A stretch of 64,000 nt of DNA. It comes from Achatina immaculata (lineage: Eukaryota > Mollusca > Gastropoda > Stylommatophora > Achatinidae). Position numbers and translations under genes: made by a program. Of this stretch, positions 1-11,345 are shown one piece after another; within the stretch, counting starts at the first letter, position 1, and each line of letters starts with the position of its first letter. The stretch is from NCBI GenBank assembly GCA_009760885.1, contig CM019693.1, positions 46,630,751 to 46,694,750 of the forward strand, in the 5' to 3' direction. Below the pieces are notes generated by a model. That model saw only the letters and a program-made list of their open reading frames with translations, ran no database searches and was not told where the DNA came from.

Positions 1-39
1 TTCAGTGGACTGAACAAGTGGTACGGAGAAAGAAAAACA

Positions 40-480
40 TTCAACTTGGTGAGAAACATCATGGACTGCACAAGATGGGGACATATGACTGCCTACGTTA
101 TCTGGTGAGAAACATCATAGACTGCACAAGATGGGAACATATGATTCCTTATGGTATCTGGTGAGAAACATCATGGACTGCACAAGATTGGAACATATGA
201 CTGCCTGTTATCTGGTGAGAAACATAGACTGCACAAGATGGAGACACATGAGTGCTTATGGTATCTGGTAAGAAACATCATAGACTGCACAAGATAGGGA
301 CACATGACTGCCTATGTTATCTGGTAAGAAACATCATAGACTGCACAAGATAGGGACACATGACTGCCTATGTTATCTGGTAAGAAACATCATAGACTGC
401 ACAAGATGGGGACACATGACTGCCTATGTTATCTGGTAAGAAACATCATAGACTGCACAAGATGGGGACACATATCTATC
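40..480. repeat. Minisatellite, about 56-bp unit
   Basis: About eight imperfect direct repeats carry the core gactgcacaagatgggg followed by a tgactgcc segment and a tatctggt segment. Units differ by small deletions and substitutions. It lies at the window edge and may continue to the left. Confidence 0.9.
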
Positions 481-740
481 TGGTAAGGCACATAATAATA
501 ATCTGTGAATAATATCAGAGCTTTCAGAAATTCTGCTGTTGCTTTTCTGGAATCATAGGACATCTTCCCTGTCAGGAAAACTCCATTTGTTTCTATCTCA
601 TTGCTGCGTCTCATGAAACTACCTCCCACTCCATTTATTACTGTTCACTCAAGATCCATCAATGATTACAGATGTCCATGAAGTTTGAGTTTTATAAAAT
701 TAGGGATTGTACACAAAATTATTTGTTCTCTTATTAGCCT
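481..740. other. Non-repetitive intronic spacer, nothing recognised
   Basis: This AT-rich stretch holds an open minus-strand frame (429-629) of 66 codons. That frame has no convincing splice acceptor or donor and no resemblance to the missing NUDT6 C-terminal exon. I see no repeat or RNA gene. Confidence 0.4.
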
Positions 741-822
741 TGTGTTATCCACATACTATTTGTGTTATCCACATACTATCTGTGTTATCCACATACTATT
801 TGTGTTATCCATATACTATTTG
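741..822. repeat. 20-bp minisatellite
   Basis: Four direct copies of a 20-bp unit, tgtgttatccacatactatt, with one or two substitutions in the later copies. Confidence 0.85.
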
Positions 823-910
823 TGACTGTTCCTTCTTCAGACGTGTAACTTGCCATGCATCTTGTCTGCAGACTCTGTCGTTTTAGACCATGAAGTTCCA
901 ATTCAACAAA

Positions 911-1285
911 AAGACCACATGTAAACCAACGAGACCGTTCGTAAACCATTAGAATGACCACATGTAAATCAACAAGACCGTTCGTAAACCATTAGAATGA
1001 CCACATGTAAACCAACGAGACCGTTCGTAAACCATTAGAATGACCACATGTAAATCATCTAGAATTTATTTAAATTGACCACATGTTTAACAAAAGGATC
1101 ATGTGTTAAACAAGAAGAAGACCACATTTTAAACAAGAAGAAGACCACATGTTAAAAAGAAGACTACATGTTAAACAGAAAAAAGACCATATGTTAAACA
1201 GAAAGACCAACCATATGTTAAACAGAAAGACCAACCATATGTTAAACAGAAAGACCACATGTTAAAAAGAAAAAAGACCATATGA
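911..1285. repeat. Two adjoining degenerate minisatellites
   Basis: From 911 to about 1052 there are just over three copies of a 43-bp unit with the core gaccgttcgtaaaccatta. From about 1076 to 1285 a looser 19-24 bp repeat built on gaccacatgttaaacagaaa follows. Both share the gaccacatgt start, so the second may derive from the first. Confidence 0.75.
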
Positions 1286-1557
1286 AAATGTTTGGACTAT
1301 CATTAATTTTTTGGAAGCAGAACAAACAAGAGTCACAGAATATCAAACAAGTAGCTTAGGATACTGAAACATGTCAAGATGGTGATGATGATGTTAGTTT
1401 TTAGCCTTCGCTTTTTCACATTTTGTAAAGTGACAGGTTGAGTTGGTTGCTGCCCTAATGGAGCAGGTCAGGGAAGTGGGCCTGGCTCCAGCACTGGTAA
1501 GAATAAGCTAAACTGTAGCAAACAATACTCTGATCTTGATTAGTTTCACATCACCAT

Positions 1558-3307
1558 CTTGATAACAGAACCATGTCAGTAGTGTCTTTATCAGCTTTAG
1601 TTCACTGATAACAGAATTATATCAGTTGTGTCTTTACCAGCTTTAGTTCACTGATAACAGAACCATGTCAGTAGCATCTTTACCAGCTTTAGTTCCCTGA
1701 TAACAGAACCATGTCAGTAGCATCTTTACCAGCTTTAGTTCACTGATAACAGAACTATATCAGTTGTGTCTTTACCAGTTTTAGTTCACTGATCTCTCTC
1801 TCTCTCTGAACCTTAAGTGCCCAGGGCACATGGGGCTTCCGCAAGGGTTTTCCACAAATGCCTGTCCTTCGCCTTTTTTTCTGCTCTTGCCCAGGTGAGT
1901 CCTCTATTGCTCAACATCCTTTCTGTTGTTCTTCTCCATGTCTCTTTTGGTCTACCCTTACTTCTGCTCCCCTGTGGTGTCCATCTTAGTGCTATTTTTG
2001 GTAGTGAGCTTTCAGTCATTCGGAGCACATGTCCCAACCATCGCCAGCATCTTTCCTCAGTAATTGTTGTCAGTGGTTTCATCTGCATTTCTGCTAATAA
2101 GATGTTATTTCTTATGGTGTTTGGCCAAAATATTTTTCTAATTCTTTGTAAATATTTAGTCTGGAAAGAATTCAACTTGTTTTCTATGGTTTTGGTGATT
2201 TTCCAGCATTCACTTCCATAGAGTAGTACACTTAGAACATTACTCTTAAATATCCTGATTTTCACTGATAACAGAACTATATCAGTTGTGTCTTTACCAG
2301 CTTTAGTTCACTGAAAACAGAACAACGTCAGTAGTGATCATAATGGCTTTAGTTCACTGATAACAGAACCACGTCAGTAGTGATCATAATGGCTTTAGTT
2401 CACTGATAACAGAACCACGTCAGTAGTGATCATAATGGCTTTAGTTCACTGATAACAGAACGTCAGTAGTGATTACAATGGCTTTAGTTCACTGATAACA
2501 GAACCACGTCAGTAGTGATCATAATGGCTTTAGTTCACTGATAACAGAACCACGTCAGTAGTGATCATAATGGCTTTAGTTCACTGATAACAGAACCACG
2601 TCAGTAGTGATCATAATGGCTTTAGTTCACTGATAACAGAACCACGTCAGTAGTGATCATAATGGCTTTAGTTCACTGATAACAGAACCACGTCAGTAGT
2701 GATCATAATGGCTTTAGTTCACTGATAACAGAACCACGTCAGTAGTGATCATAATGGCTTTAGTTCACTGATAACAGAACCACGTCAGTAGTGATCATAA
2801 TGGCTTTAGTTCAGTGATAACAGAACCACGTCAGTAGTGATCATAATGGCTTTAGTTCACTGATAACAGAACCACGTCAGTAGTGATCATAATGGCTTTA
2901 GTTCACTGATAACAGAACCACGTCAGTAGTGATCATAATGGCTTTAGTTCAGTGATAACAGAACCACGTCAGTAGTGATCATAATGGCTTTAGTTCACTG
3001 ATAACAGAACCACGTCAGTAGTGATCATAATGGCTTTAGTTCACTGATAACAGAACCACGTCAGTAGTGATCATAATGGCTTTAGTTCACTGATAACAGA
3101 ACCACGTCAGTAGTGATCATAATGGCTTTAGTTCAGTGATAACAGAACCACGTCAGTAGTGATCATAATGGCTTTAGTTCACTGATAACAGAACCACGTC
3201 AGTAGTGATCATAATGGCTTTAGTTCACTGATAACAGAACCACGTCAGTAGTGATCATAATGGCTTTAGTTCAGTGATAACAGAACCACGTCAGTAGTGA
3301 TCATAAT
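1558..3307. repeat. 46-bp satellite, first array (split by LINE-B at 1794-2260)
   Basis: Repeated 46-bp units carry gataacagaaccacgtcag and end in ctttagttcact. Early copies are mixed variants (catgtcag, tatatcag). From about 2310 to 3307 the units are nearly identical, which points to recent homogenisation. The common unit holds TGACGTGG on the minus strand. Confidence 0.92.
1794..2260 (-). mobile_element. LINE-B 3'-end fragment
   Basis: A minus-strand frame of 150 codons (stop at 1813) encodes the C-terminal part of an endonuclease-reverse transcriptase. It shows LLYGSECW, RWLGHVLRM, GRPKETWRR and the end APCALGT. The frame is followed by a short (AG)n tail. The start falls inside the ORF, so the copy is 5' truncated. 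It is flanked by the 9-bp direct repeat ttcactgat (1785-1793 and 2261-2269), as expected for target-primed insertion into the 46-bp satellite. It may belong to the RTE superfamily. Confidence 0.88.
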
Positions 3308-3473
3308 GTTAGTTTTTAGCCTTCGCTTTTCACATTTTGTAAAGTGACAGGTTGAGTTGGTTGCTGCCCTAATGGAGCAGGTCAGGGAAGTGGGCCTGGC
3401 TCCAGCACTGGTAAGAATAAGCTAAACTGTAGCAAACAATACTCTGATCTTGATTAGTTTCACATCACCATCT

Positions 3474-5107
3474 TGATAACAGAACCACGTCAGTAGTGAT
3501 CATAATAGCTTTAGTTCACTGATAACAGAACTATATCAGTTGTGTCTTTACCAGCTTTAGTTCACTGATAACAGAACCATGTCAGTAGCATCTTTACCAG
3601 CTTTAGTTCACTGATAACAGAACCATGTCAGTAGCATCTTTACCAGCTTTAGTTCACTGATAACAGAACTATATCAGTTGTGTCTTTACCAGCTTTAGTT
3701 CACTGATCTCTCTCTCTCTCTGAACCTTAAGTGCCCAGGGCACATGGGGCTTCCGCAAGGGTTTTCCACAAATGCCTGTCCTTCGCCTTTTTTTCTGCTC
3801 TTGCCCAGGTGAGTCCTCTATTGCTCAACATCCTTTCTGTTGTTCTTCTCCATGTCTCTTTTGGTCTACCCTTACTTCTGCTCCCCTGTGGTGTCCATCT
3901 TAGTGCTATTTTTGGTAGTGAGCTTTCAGTCATTCGGAGCACATGTCCCAACCATCGCCAGCATCTTTCCTCAGTAATTGTTGTCAGTGGTTTCATCTGC
4001 ATTTCTGCTAATAAGATGTTATTTCTTATGGTGTTTGGCCAAAATATTTTTCTAATTCTTTGTAAATATTTAGTCTGGAAAGAATTCAACTTGTTTTCTA
4101 TGGTTTTGGTGATTTTCCAGCATTCACTTCCATAGAGTAGTACACTTAGAACATTACTCTTAAATATCCTGATTTTCACTGATAACAGAACTATATCAGT
4201 TGTGTCTTTACCAGCTTTAGTTCACTGAAAACAGAACAACGTCAGTAGTGATCATAATGGCTTTAGTTCACTGATAACAGAACCACGTCAGTAGTGATCA
4301 TAATGGCTTTAGTTCACTGATAACAGAACCACGTCAGTAGTGATCATAATGGCTTTAGTTCACTGATAACAGAACCACGTCAGTAGTGATCATAATGGCT
4401 TTAGTTCACTGATAACAGAACCACGTCAGTAGTGATCATAATGGCTTTAGTTCACTGATAACAGAACCACGTCAGTAGTGATCATAATGGCTTTAGTTCA
4501 CTGATAACAGAACCACGTCAGTAGTGATCATAATGGCTTTAGTTCACTGATAACAGAACCACGTCAGTAGTGATCATAATGGCTTTAGTTCACTGATAAC
4601 AGAACCACGTCAGTAGTGATCATAATGGCTTTAGTTCACTGATAACAGAACCACGTCAGTAGTGATCATAATGGCTTTAGTTCACTGATAACAGAACCAC
4701 GTCAGTAGTGATCATAATGGCTTTAGTTCACTGATAACAGAACCACGTCAGTAGTGATCATAATGGCTTTAGTTCACTGATAACAGAACCACGTCAGTAG
4801 TGATCATAATGGCTTTAGTTCACTGATAACAGAACCACGTCAGTAGTGATCATAATGGCTTTAGTTCACTGATAACAGAACCACGTCAGTAGTGATCATA
4901 ATGGCTTTAGTTCACTGATAACAGAACCACGTCAGTAGTGATCATAATGGCTTTAGTTCACTGATAACAGAACCACGTCAGTAGTGATCATAATGGCTTT
5001 AGTTCACTGATAACAGAACCACGTCAGTAGTGATCATAATGGCTTTAGTTCACTGATAACAGAACCACGTCAGTAGTGATCATAATGACTTTAGTTCACT
5101 GATAACA
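3474..5107. repeat. 46-bp satellite, second array (split by LINE-B at 3708-4174)
   Basis: Same unit as the array at 1558-3307. The run from about 4225 to 5107 holds about nineteen almost identical copies in perfect register. Confidence 0.92.
3708..4174 (-). mobile_element. LINE-B 3'-end fragment, duplicated copy
   Basis: It encodes the same 150-codon C-terminal fragment as 1794-2260, with the same flanking ttcactgat repeats (ending 3707, starting 4175). It arose by duplication of the block, not by a second insertion. Confidence 0.88.
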
Positions 5108-5214
5108 CTAACACCTCAATATGTTAAGATTATTTAAAACAAAAGCTGGAACAGCTTTATTAATTAAAGCGCACACAACTGTTATCACAGCTTAACTGTA
5201 TTGATTTTGTATAT

Positions 5215-5260
<46 letters not shown>

Positions 5261-5274
5261 AGCAGGTAAAAGAT
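5108..5274. repeat. Spacer with (TC)n(TA)n microsatellite
   Basis: The stretch is AT rich and ends in a (TC)n run followed by a (TA)n run at about 5217-5261. The LINE-C copy begins directly after it. No gene is seen. Confidence 0.7.
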
Positions 5275-7256
5275 CAGTGGAAAATAGTAAGTTAATAATA
5301 TATTCAGGCAGAGATGACGGTAAACATCAAGAGGGGATGGGTATAATTATGTCAAATGTGGCAGCAAAGAGCCTTCTATAATGGGAACCAGTGAACAGTC
5401 ATATAAGAGCATGATACAACCTAAGACACGGAAGAATGACAATAATACAATGGACCCACAAATGATGCAAATGATGAGGTGAAAGATCATTTCTATCACC
5501 AATTACAACAAATCATCAACAAAGTCCCTAAACACGACATCCTAATTGCTATAGGGGACTTCAACGCTAAGGTAGGGAAAGATAATACTGATATTGAAAA
5601 AGTGATGGGGAAAGAAGGAACTGATGTGGTAAATCAGAATGGAGAAAGATTAATTGAAATGTGTCTAACAGAGGACATGGTCACTGGAGGCACAATATTT
5701 CCACACAAAGAGATACATAAAACAACATAGATATCTCCTGATGATAGAACAAGAAACCAGATAGATCATTTTTGTATTAGAAAGCAATATAGAACATCTC
5801 TGATAGATGTAAGGGCATTTAGGGGTGCAGATGTCAACAGTGATCACAACCTGTGTATAGGGAAAATAAAACTAAAATTGAAAAGCCAACACAAGAAATC
5901 AATACACAGAAAGATAAACAGCCACAGCCTACAAGAAGAGAATACTAACAGTAATTTCAATCAGGAACTTGCTAATCATTCCACAACACTCAGTGAAGTA
6001 GAGGAGATAGGTATGGATGAATTATGGAATTCTTACAGCATAGCCATAATCACAGCATCAAAAGTAAGCGCTGGACTGAAAAAACCATATAGAAAAGCAA
6101 GAATATCAGAAAACACATGGAAGTACAAACATGAAAGACGAGCAGCCAAATTAGACATGTTGAATGTAAAAACAGATTGTGGAAAAGATCTTATGAAAGC
6201 AACATACAAAGAAATAGACAAGAAAGTTCAGCTAGAAGGGATAAAAGAGAATACATATACATTATGGCGAAATAGGCAGAGAAAGCAGCAAAAACAGGAG
6301 ACAGCAAAACTTTATATAACATACAAAAGAAGCTAACAGATACTATTACATCTAAAGAAAGACCAATCTTTAGCAAAACTGGAACCCTATTAACATCAAA
6401 TAAAGACCAAAAGCAAAGATGGGCTGAACACTTCCAAGAAATACTTAATCAACCACACCCAAAAGAATTGTTAAACCTTGAAACCAACTTACCAGCCCCA
6501 CAACTAAATGTCAACCTAGGAAATTAAATCACATGAAATTGAAACAGCAGTGAATTTAATGGCTAACAACGAAGATGCAGGGGAAGATGAAATAACAGCC
6601 AAAATGTTAAAAGCTATCAATACACATGAGACAACTATAGAGAATGTTTAATAAGATTTGGAAAGAAGGAAAGGTCCCTTCTAAATGGAAAAAAGGAATC
6701 ATTGTTTAAAATACCAAAAAACAAGGCAACTTTAGTGACTGTAATAATTGGAGAGGAGTAACCTTAATATCAGTTGTGTCAAAAGTATTTTGCAAGGTCA
6801 TTTTGAATAAACTTAAAGATATAGTGGATACCGCAATGAGAGAAGAACAAGCAGGATTTCAAAAAGGGAGAAGCTGTCTCAACCAGATCTTTACTCTCAG
6901 AATAGTACTTGAAGAACATATTGAAAAGCAGAAACCATTAATACTGAACTTCATAAACTTTAAAAAGGCATTTGATAGCATACACAGAGATTCATTGTGG
7001 AGAATTTTAAGTCAATATGGAATACCATCTAAAATTGTCAACATCATTAAGGACCTCTACAATGGATATGTTTGTGCAGTCAAAACAGAAGAAGGGATGA
7101 GTGAATGGTTCCAGATTGAAACAGGCATGAAACAAGGATGTTTACTGTCTCCTTTGCTTTTTGAAATTGCAATAGACTTCATAATGAAAAAAAGCTGCAC
7201 AGGTAACACAGGTATTGACTGGGTACATGGGACCCAACTAGAAGATCTTGATTTAT
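5275..7256 (+). mobile_element. LINE-C copy, decayed and cut inside the RT
   Basis: An endonuclease part (about 5275-5880) shows GDFNAKVG, NQIDH and a GADVNSDHNL segment, with a stop at 5728. A linker region follows (5878-6336), then several frame breaks, then an RT part (6776-7256) with EEQAGFQKGRSC, KKAFDSIHRDSL and KQGCLLSPLLF. The reading frame is lost at 7256, just where the FADD catalytic motif should follow, so the C-terminal half is missing. Related copies are at 31478-32497 and 53023-57178. The EN and RT layout fits RTE-type elements; the clade is uncertain. Confidence 0.85.
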
Positions 7257-7469
7257 TTTATATACGTATAGCCAACAACTATCTGTGTAGCAGCTGAACA
7301 GTGATCATGCTAGCTATTGTTCAATATCCCAATAATGAGCCAGCTCAACCTGTCAAATGTGCTCACAAAAATCTACTATTATTACTGTTATTACATTAAA
7401 GAACTGGATCATTACTAACTAATAATGGAGATTAATGAGAGAAATTAAAAAATAAAACAACTAAAGAAT

Positions 7470-7951
7470 CTGTGGAGAGGAGCAGACAGAACTACAAAAA
7501 AAGATTTTTAAGGGCATGCATCTTTCTCATCGCAATATATGCCTGTGAGACCTGGACACTTAACAAAACAGCTGAGAAACACCTAAATGCCTTTGAATAT
7601 AAATGCTATAGAAAAGTCATTCATATACCATGGACACAAAAAAGAACAAATATATCCATACTACATGAACTTAATATTGAAGAAGGTTGGCTAGTAAAGA
7701 AGATTAAACAGAGAAAACTTAAATATTTTGGACATATTAAATGTCATGATAATCTAGAGAAGAGAGTCTTTGAAGGGTACATAGTGGGAAAAAGAAAGAG
7801 GAAGACCAAGGTGAAGATGGCTGCAAGACATCATTGATAATCTGTAAATGGATGCATCAGCAACAGGGCATCTTGCTCACAACCGAGAGGCCTTCAGGAA
7901 AGCTGTTAGGGAGGCAGAGTTCTGCAAGGGACATGCAAATGACTGACTGAC
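7470..7951 (+). mobile_element. LINE-D 3'-end fragment
   Basis: The frame at 7472-7837 encodes an RT C-terminal region with YACETWTLNKTAEK, KCYRKVIHIPW and LKYFGH. After a stop the reading continues to 7944 with a HLAHNREAFRKAVREAEF segment. The 3' end is a short (GACT)n run. A relative lies at 23606-23788. The fragment ends about 15 bp from the splice donor of the NUDT6-like exon at 7968. The 7257-7469 stretch before it shows nothing clear and may be a decayed part of the same element. Confidence 0.8.
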
Positions 7952-7967
7952 ATTAAAGAATACTCAC

Positions 7968-8170
7968 ATCCATCCACCTACACTCAGCTATCTCTAAAGG
8001 GCAAGGTTTGATCTCATTCGTGAGTGGTTTCATCAGACAGACATGGTAGAAGTCAGAACAGCCATGACGGTAATTGTGCATATGTCTGAAAGCAATGACA
8101 CACACAAACTCTGTTTCCACACCGGTCTCTTCAAGTACTTCTCTCCTGGCAGTCTCACCAAGCTCTTCTC
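7968..8170 (-). CDS. NUDT6: NUDT6-like exon with most of the Nudix box
   Basis: The minus-strand acceptor is ctgctagtatctgtttcag and the donor is GAT/gtgagt, a near-ideal 5' splice site. The exon is 203 bp: 2 bases completing a glycine codon plus 67 codons. It opens with EELGETARREVLEETGV, which with GGLAEAG from the previous exon fits G-x5-E-x7-R-E-U-x-E-E-x-G-U exactly. All three catalytic glutamates of the REVLEE core are present, so the enzyme should bind metal. RHMHNYRHGCSDFYHVC and AECRWMD follow, matching the family's strand after the box and its W-M-D motif. No stop or frameshift is present. The next exon, encoding the C-terminus, is not in the window. Confidence 0.93.
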
Positions 8171-8282
8171 CTGAAACAGATACTAGCAGATTCTAATATG
8201 CTCAACTTATCACTCAGATATCACACAACTGTAAAGTTACACTCACTCAGACATCACACAACTGTAAAGTTAAATATACTCA

Positions 8283-9260
8283 CGTCGTGAGCCAAACCTT
8301 AAGGACATCCTCGCCCACAGCCACTTGAAGCAGAGCCTTACATATGTTGGCACCAGAAAATGTAACCGCCCCCGCTGCGTTACCTGCCCTGTAGTTTGGG
8401 AAACGAAAACAATCACCTTTCCCAAAACTATCCTCACTCTTCATTAGGGATTCACATGCGAGTCCCGTAATGTGATATATGTCATCGTTTGCAAAAGATG
8501 CAGGATAACATATATCGATGAGACTGGCCTCAGATTAGGAGACCGCATGCAAAAACATCTGTACGACATCGCACAGCATGCTTCGAAACCAGTCCCAAAT
8601 CATTTCAATGGCCCCAACCACAGAGGCAAATCTGATTTTCTGGTAACAGCCATTAAACAATATCACGCAGATGACACAAGCCACCTGGCACTTGAGAACC
8701 GCTGCATTCAAAATTATGGGACGCTGGAACCATATGGGTTAAACTCGCTGTTTAGTTACACGTAACATCATCTTCTTCAATCATTATAGTACCTCTCCAC
8801 TAAATCCACCCCTTCTTACTTTTCAAACTTCCTCACAGCATCACTCTGCAACCCCGCTATTTTCTCTGCAACCCCTCTTCCCCAATCACCTGTTTCAATT
8901 TCTCCTAGCTAGGCCAGTAGTGTGTCACTCTCTCTCCCCTCCCCGGTTCCCCATCCACCACCCCCAGTTACAACCCACTGACCACATGTCACAGGTCTAT
9001 ATTTAAACAATTTCCACGTCCTACCAGATCCATTCCTGACACACACCGCCGGACAAGCCACACCTTGCAATTTACAGCTAAGTACTTCTTTAAAAAAATT
9101 TTTTTTTTTTTAGTATTCATATGAATCTATACTTTATCTCCTCTCTCTATTTCTTCGTCCTGTATGTTTTTGTATGATTAAGGCTCACGCCGAAACGTCA
9201 CAACTTTGTAATCGTTAAGTAATAAAGCTGCTCCTACTTTTTTCCGATTTTATACATTCA
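8283..9260 (+). mobile_element. PLE-B 3' fragment (GIY-YIG end and 3' UTR)
   Basis: The reading from 8283 matches the C-terminal third of the minus-strand copy at 14745-16735: a KCNRPRCVTCPV segment, then the GIY-YIG domain (8472-8765) with VIYVIVCKRC and an NHFNGPNHRGKSDF segment. A TAG stop interrupts it near 8448, and the usual YIGETG reads YIDETG. The 3' UTR continues to about 9260, with the hammerhead-like motif at 9172-9203. GIY-YIG plus RT is the hallmark of Penelope-like elements. The copy is truncated at its 5' side. Confidence 0.87.
9172..9203 (+). ncRNA. Hammerhead-ribozyme-like motif of PLE-B
   Basis: The order fits a minimal type I hammerhead: stem I TTGT/ACAA, a core position reading ATGATTA (consensus CUGANGA), stem II GGC-TCAC-GCC, then GAAACGTC (GAAA, a two-base-pair helix III and the cleavage-site C). 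Such minimal hammerheads are known from Penelope-like elements. The first core strand deviates at two fixed positions (C3 to A, G8 to T), so this copy is probably inactive. Confidence 0.5.
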
Positions 9261-9304
9261 CATATCTGTCTAGTTCATCTCGTATAAACACAATAAAAAA
9301 TGTC

Positions 9305-9945
9305 TATGTGATTTGTGTTTCATGTAGACACAATATAAGTCTACTCAGTTTGTGTTTCATGCAGACACAATATAAATCTACCCATTTTGTGTTTCATGCA
9401 GACACAATATAAGTCTACCTGGTTTGTGTTTCATGCAGACACAATATAAGTCTACCTGGTTTGTGTTTCATGCAGATACAATATGTCTACCCATTTTGTG
9501 TTTCATGCAGATACAATATAAGTCTACCTGGTTTGTGTTTCATGCAGACACAATATAAGTCTACCTGGTTTGTGTTTCATGCAGATACAATAAGTCTACC
9601 TGGTTTGTGTTTCATGCAGACACAATATAAGTCTACCTGGTTTGTGTTTCATGCAGATACAATATAAGTCTACCTGGTTTGTGTTTCATGCAGATACAAT
9701 ATGTCTACCTGGTTTGTGTTTCATGCAGATACAATATGTCTACCTGGTTTGTGTTTCATGCAGACACAATATGTCTACCTGGTTTGTGTTTCATGCAGAT
9801 ACAATATAAGTCTACCTGGTTTGTGTTTCATGCAGATACAATATAAGTCTACCTGGTTTGTGTTTCATGCAGACACAATATAAGTCTACCTGGTTTGTGT
9901 TTCATGCAGATACAATATAAGTCTACCTGGTTTGTGTCTAATGTC
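9305..9945. repeat. 37-bp satellite
   Basis: About seventeen direct units carry the core tgtgtttcatgcagacacaa followed by a tataagtctacc segment. A/C variation occurs at one site, with small deletions of taa. The long open frames across it (such as 9461-9667) come from the repeat period, not from a gene. Confidence 0.92.
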
Positions 9946-10121
9946 TACATGGTGTATATTTACTGTATCATGTATGTAGCATTTGCTGGTTTATGTGTAC
10001 AGTATGTCTGCTGGTTTGTCTGTGTACAGTGTATATATATGTTTGGTTTGTCTGTAAGCACACACAGGGTGTCCATTTTATTTGTTCATGTCCATATTGT
10101 GTACATCTAACTGTATCCCAG
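9946..10121. other. Spacer between satellites
   Basis: A T/G-rich transition with gtatatttactgta and tctgctggtttgtctg stretches. It looks like decayed repeat units. No exon or transposon was recognised. Confidence 0.4.
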
Positions 10122-10445
10122 ATACACAAGGTATTCATCTACTTTGTTGTATCTCAGGTACACATGTTGTTCATCTACTGCTGCATCTATCTCAGCTATA
10201 TGTTGTTTATCTGCTGTTGCATCTATCTCAGCTACACATGTTGTTTATCTGCTGTTGCATCTATTTCAGGTTTACAAATTAATGATTTTGTTCTATCTCA
10301 GGTACACATGTTGTTAATGTTTTTGTTTTATCTCAGCTTTGCATGGTGTTAATGTTTTTGTTTTATCTCAGATACACATAGTGTTAATGTATTTATCTCA
10401 GCTTTACATGGTATTAATGTTTTTGTTTTATCTCAGGTACACATT
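10122..10445. repeat. 35-bp satellite, first segment
   Basis: Units of about 34-36 bp carry ttttgttttatctcag then gtacacatggtg and ttaatg. The same satellite resumes at 14105 after LINE-A and at 16736 after PLE-B, so one array was split twice by insertions. Confidence 0.85.
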
Positions 10446-11345
10446 TAATGCACATGAACGAGGAGTAGGAATTATATTTGATGAACAAACGGCAAGGACA
10501 ATTGTAGGATATTTGAACATCTCGGACAGAGTCCTGCTAGCCCAACTGAAAGGACAACCAATAAACATAAATATTATACAAGTGTATGCTCCAACATCTG
10601 AAACTTCTGAAGAAGATGTACAGATATTTTATAATGACATAGAGATAGCACTAAAACACACAAAGTCACATAAAGTTACCATAGTCATGGGAGATTTTAA
10701 TGCCAAAGTTGGTAAAGGAAGAACTTCGGACATGGTTGGTGACTATGGACTGGGGGAGAGGAATGACAGAGGTTATAAATTAATTGAATGGGCAAGAATA
10801 CACAGCATGGTTGTAGGAAACACCTGGTTTAAACAACATCCTCGAAGACTGGCAACGTGGTGCAGCCCAGACAAAAAGACATTTAACCAGATAGACTACA
10901 TATTAATCAACAAAAGATTCCGCAATGCATTACTGACAACAAAAACCATGCCAGGAGCTGACTGCAATAGTGACCATGATCCACTCTGTGGAAAAGTTAG
11001 AATAAAGCTAAAGAAAGCATGCAGAAAAGTGAGAAACATCAAACTGAATAAGAACTTCTTAAAAATGACCAAGAACTGCAAGAACAATACAAAGTTATTA
11101 TAACAAATAGATACAATGCAACAGCAAAGATAAATAGTATAGATGAACAATGGGAAATGTTAAGAGATTCTATCCACCAAACTGATAAGGAGATCATACC
11201 AAGGAAAAAAGAAGCCCCTAAAAATAAATGGATGACAGATGACATCTTAGGACTGATAGACAAGAGGAGGAGTAGTAAAAATAACGAGGAAAAATATAGC
11301 AAGATAAATAAAGAAATAAGACGCAAATGCAGAGAAGCAAAAGAA

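Larger units (their letters stand above)
1393..5107. repeat. Tandem duplication of a 1.9-kb block
   Basis: The spacer at 1393-1557 recurs at 3308-3473, and the LINE-B fragment at 1794-2260 recurs at 3708-4174, with a constant offset of 1914-1915 bp and almost no differences. Each block contains spacer, 46-bp satellite, LINE-B fragment and more satellite. The LINE fragment therefore inserted once, before the block was duplicated. Confidence 0.88.

Noticed and set aside
429..629. 66-codon minus frame as the missing NUDT6 C-terminal exon
   Set aside because: No usable acceptor or donor and no match to the expected C-terminal motifs.
1817..2221. Plus-strand 134-codon frames at 1817, 3731 and a similar minus frame at 49647
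   Set aside because: They are the antisense of the LINE-B C-terminal coding sequence; conservation follows from the sense protein.
9461..10352. Several open frames rich in F-H-A-D-T-I or L-H-L-S-Q
   Set aside because: Translations of satellite repeats; the periodic peptide follows the DNA period.
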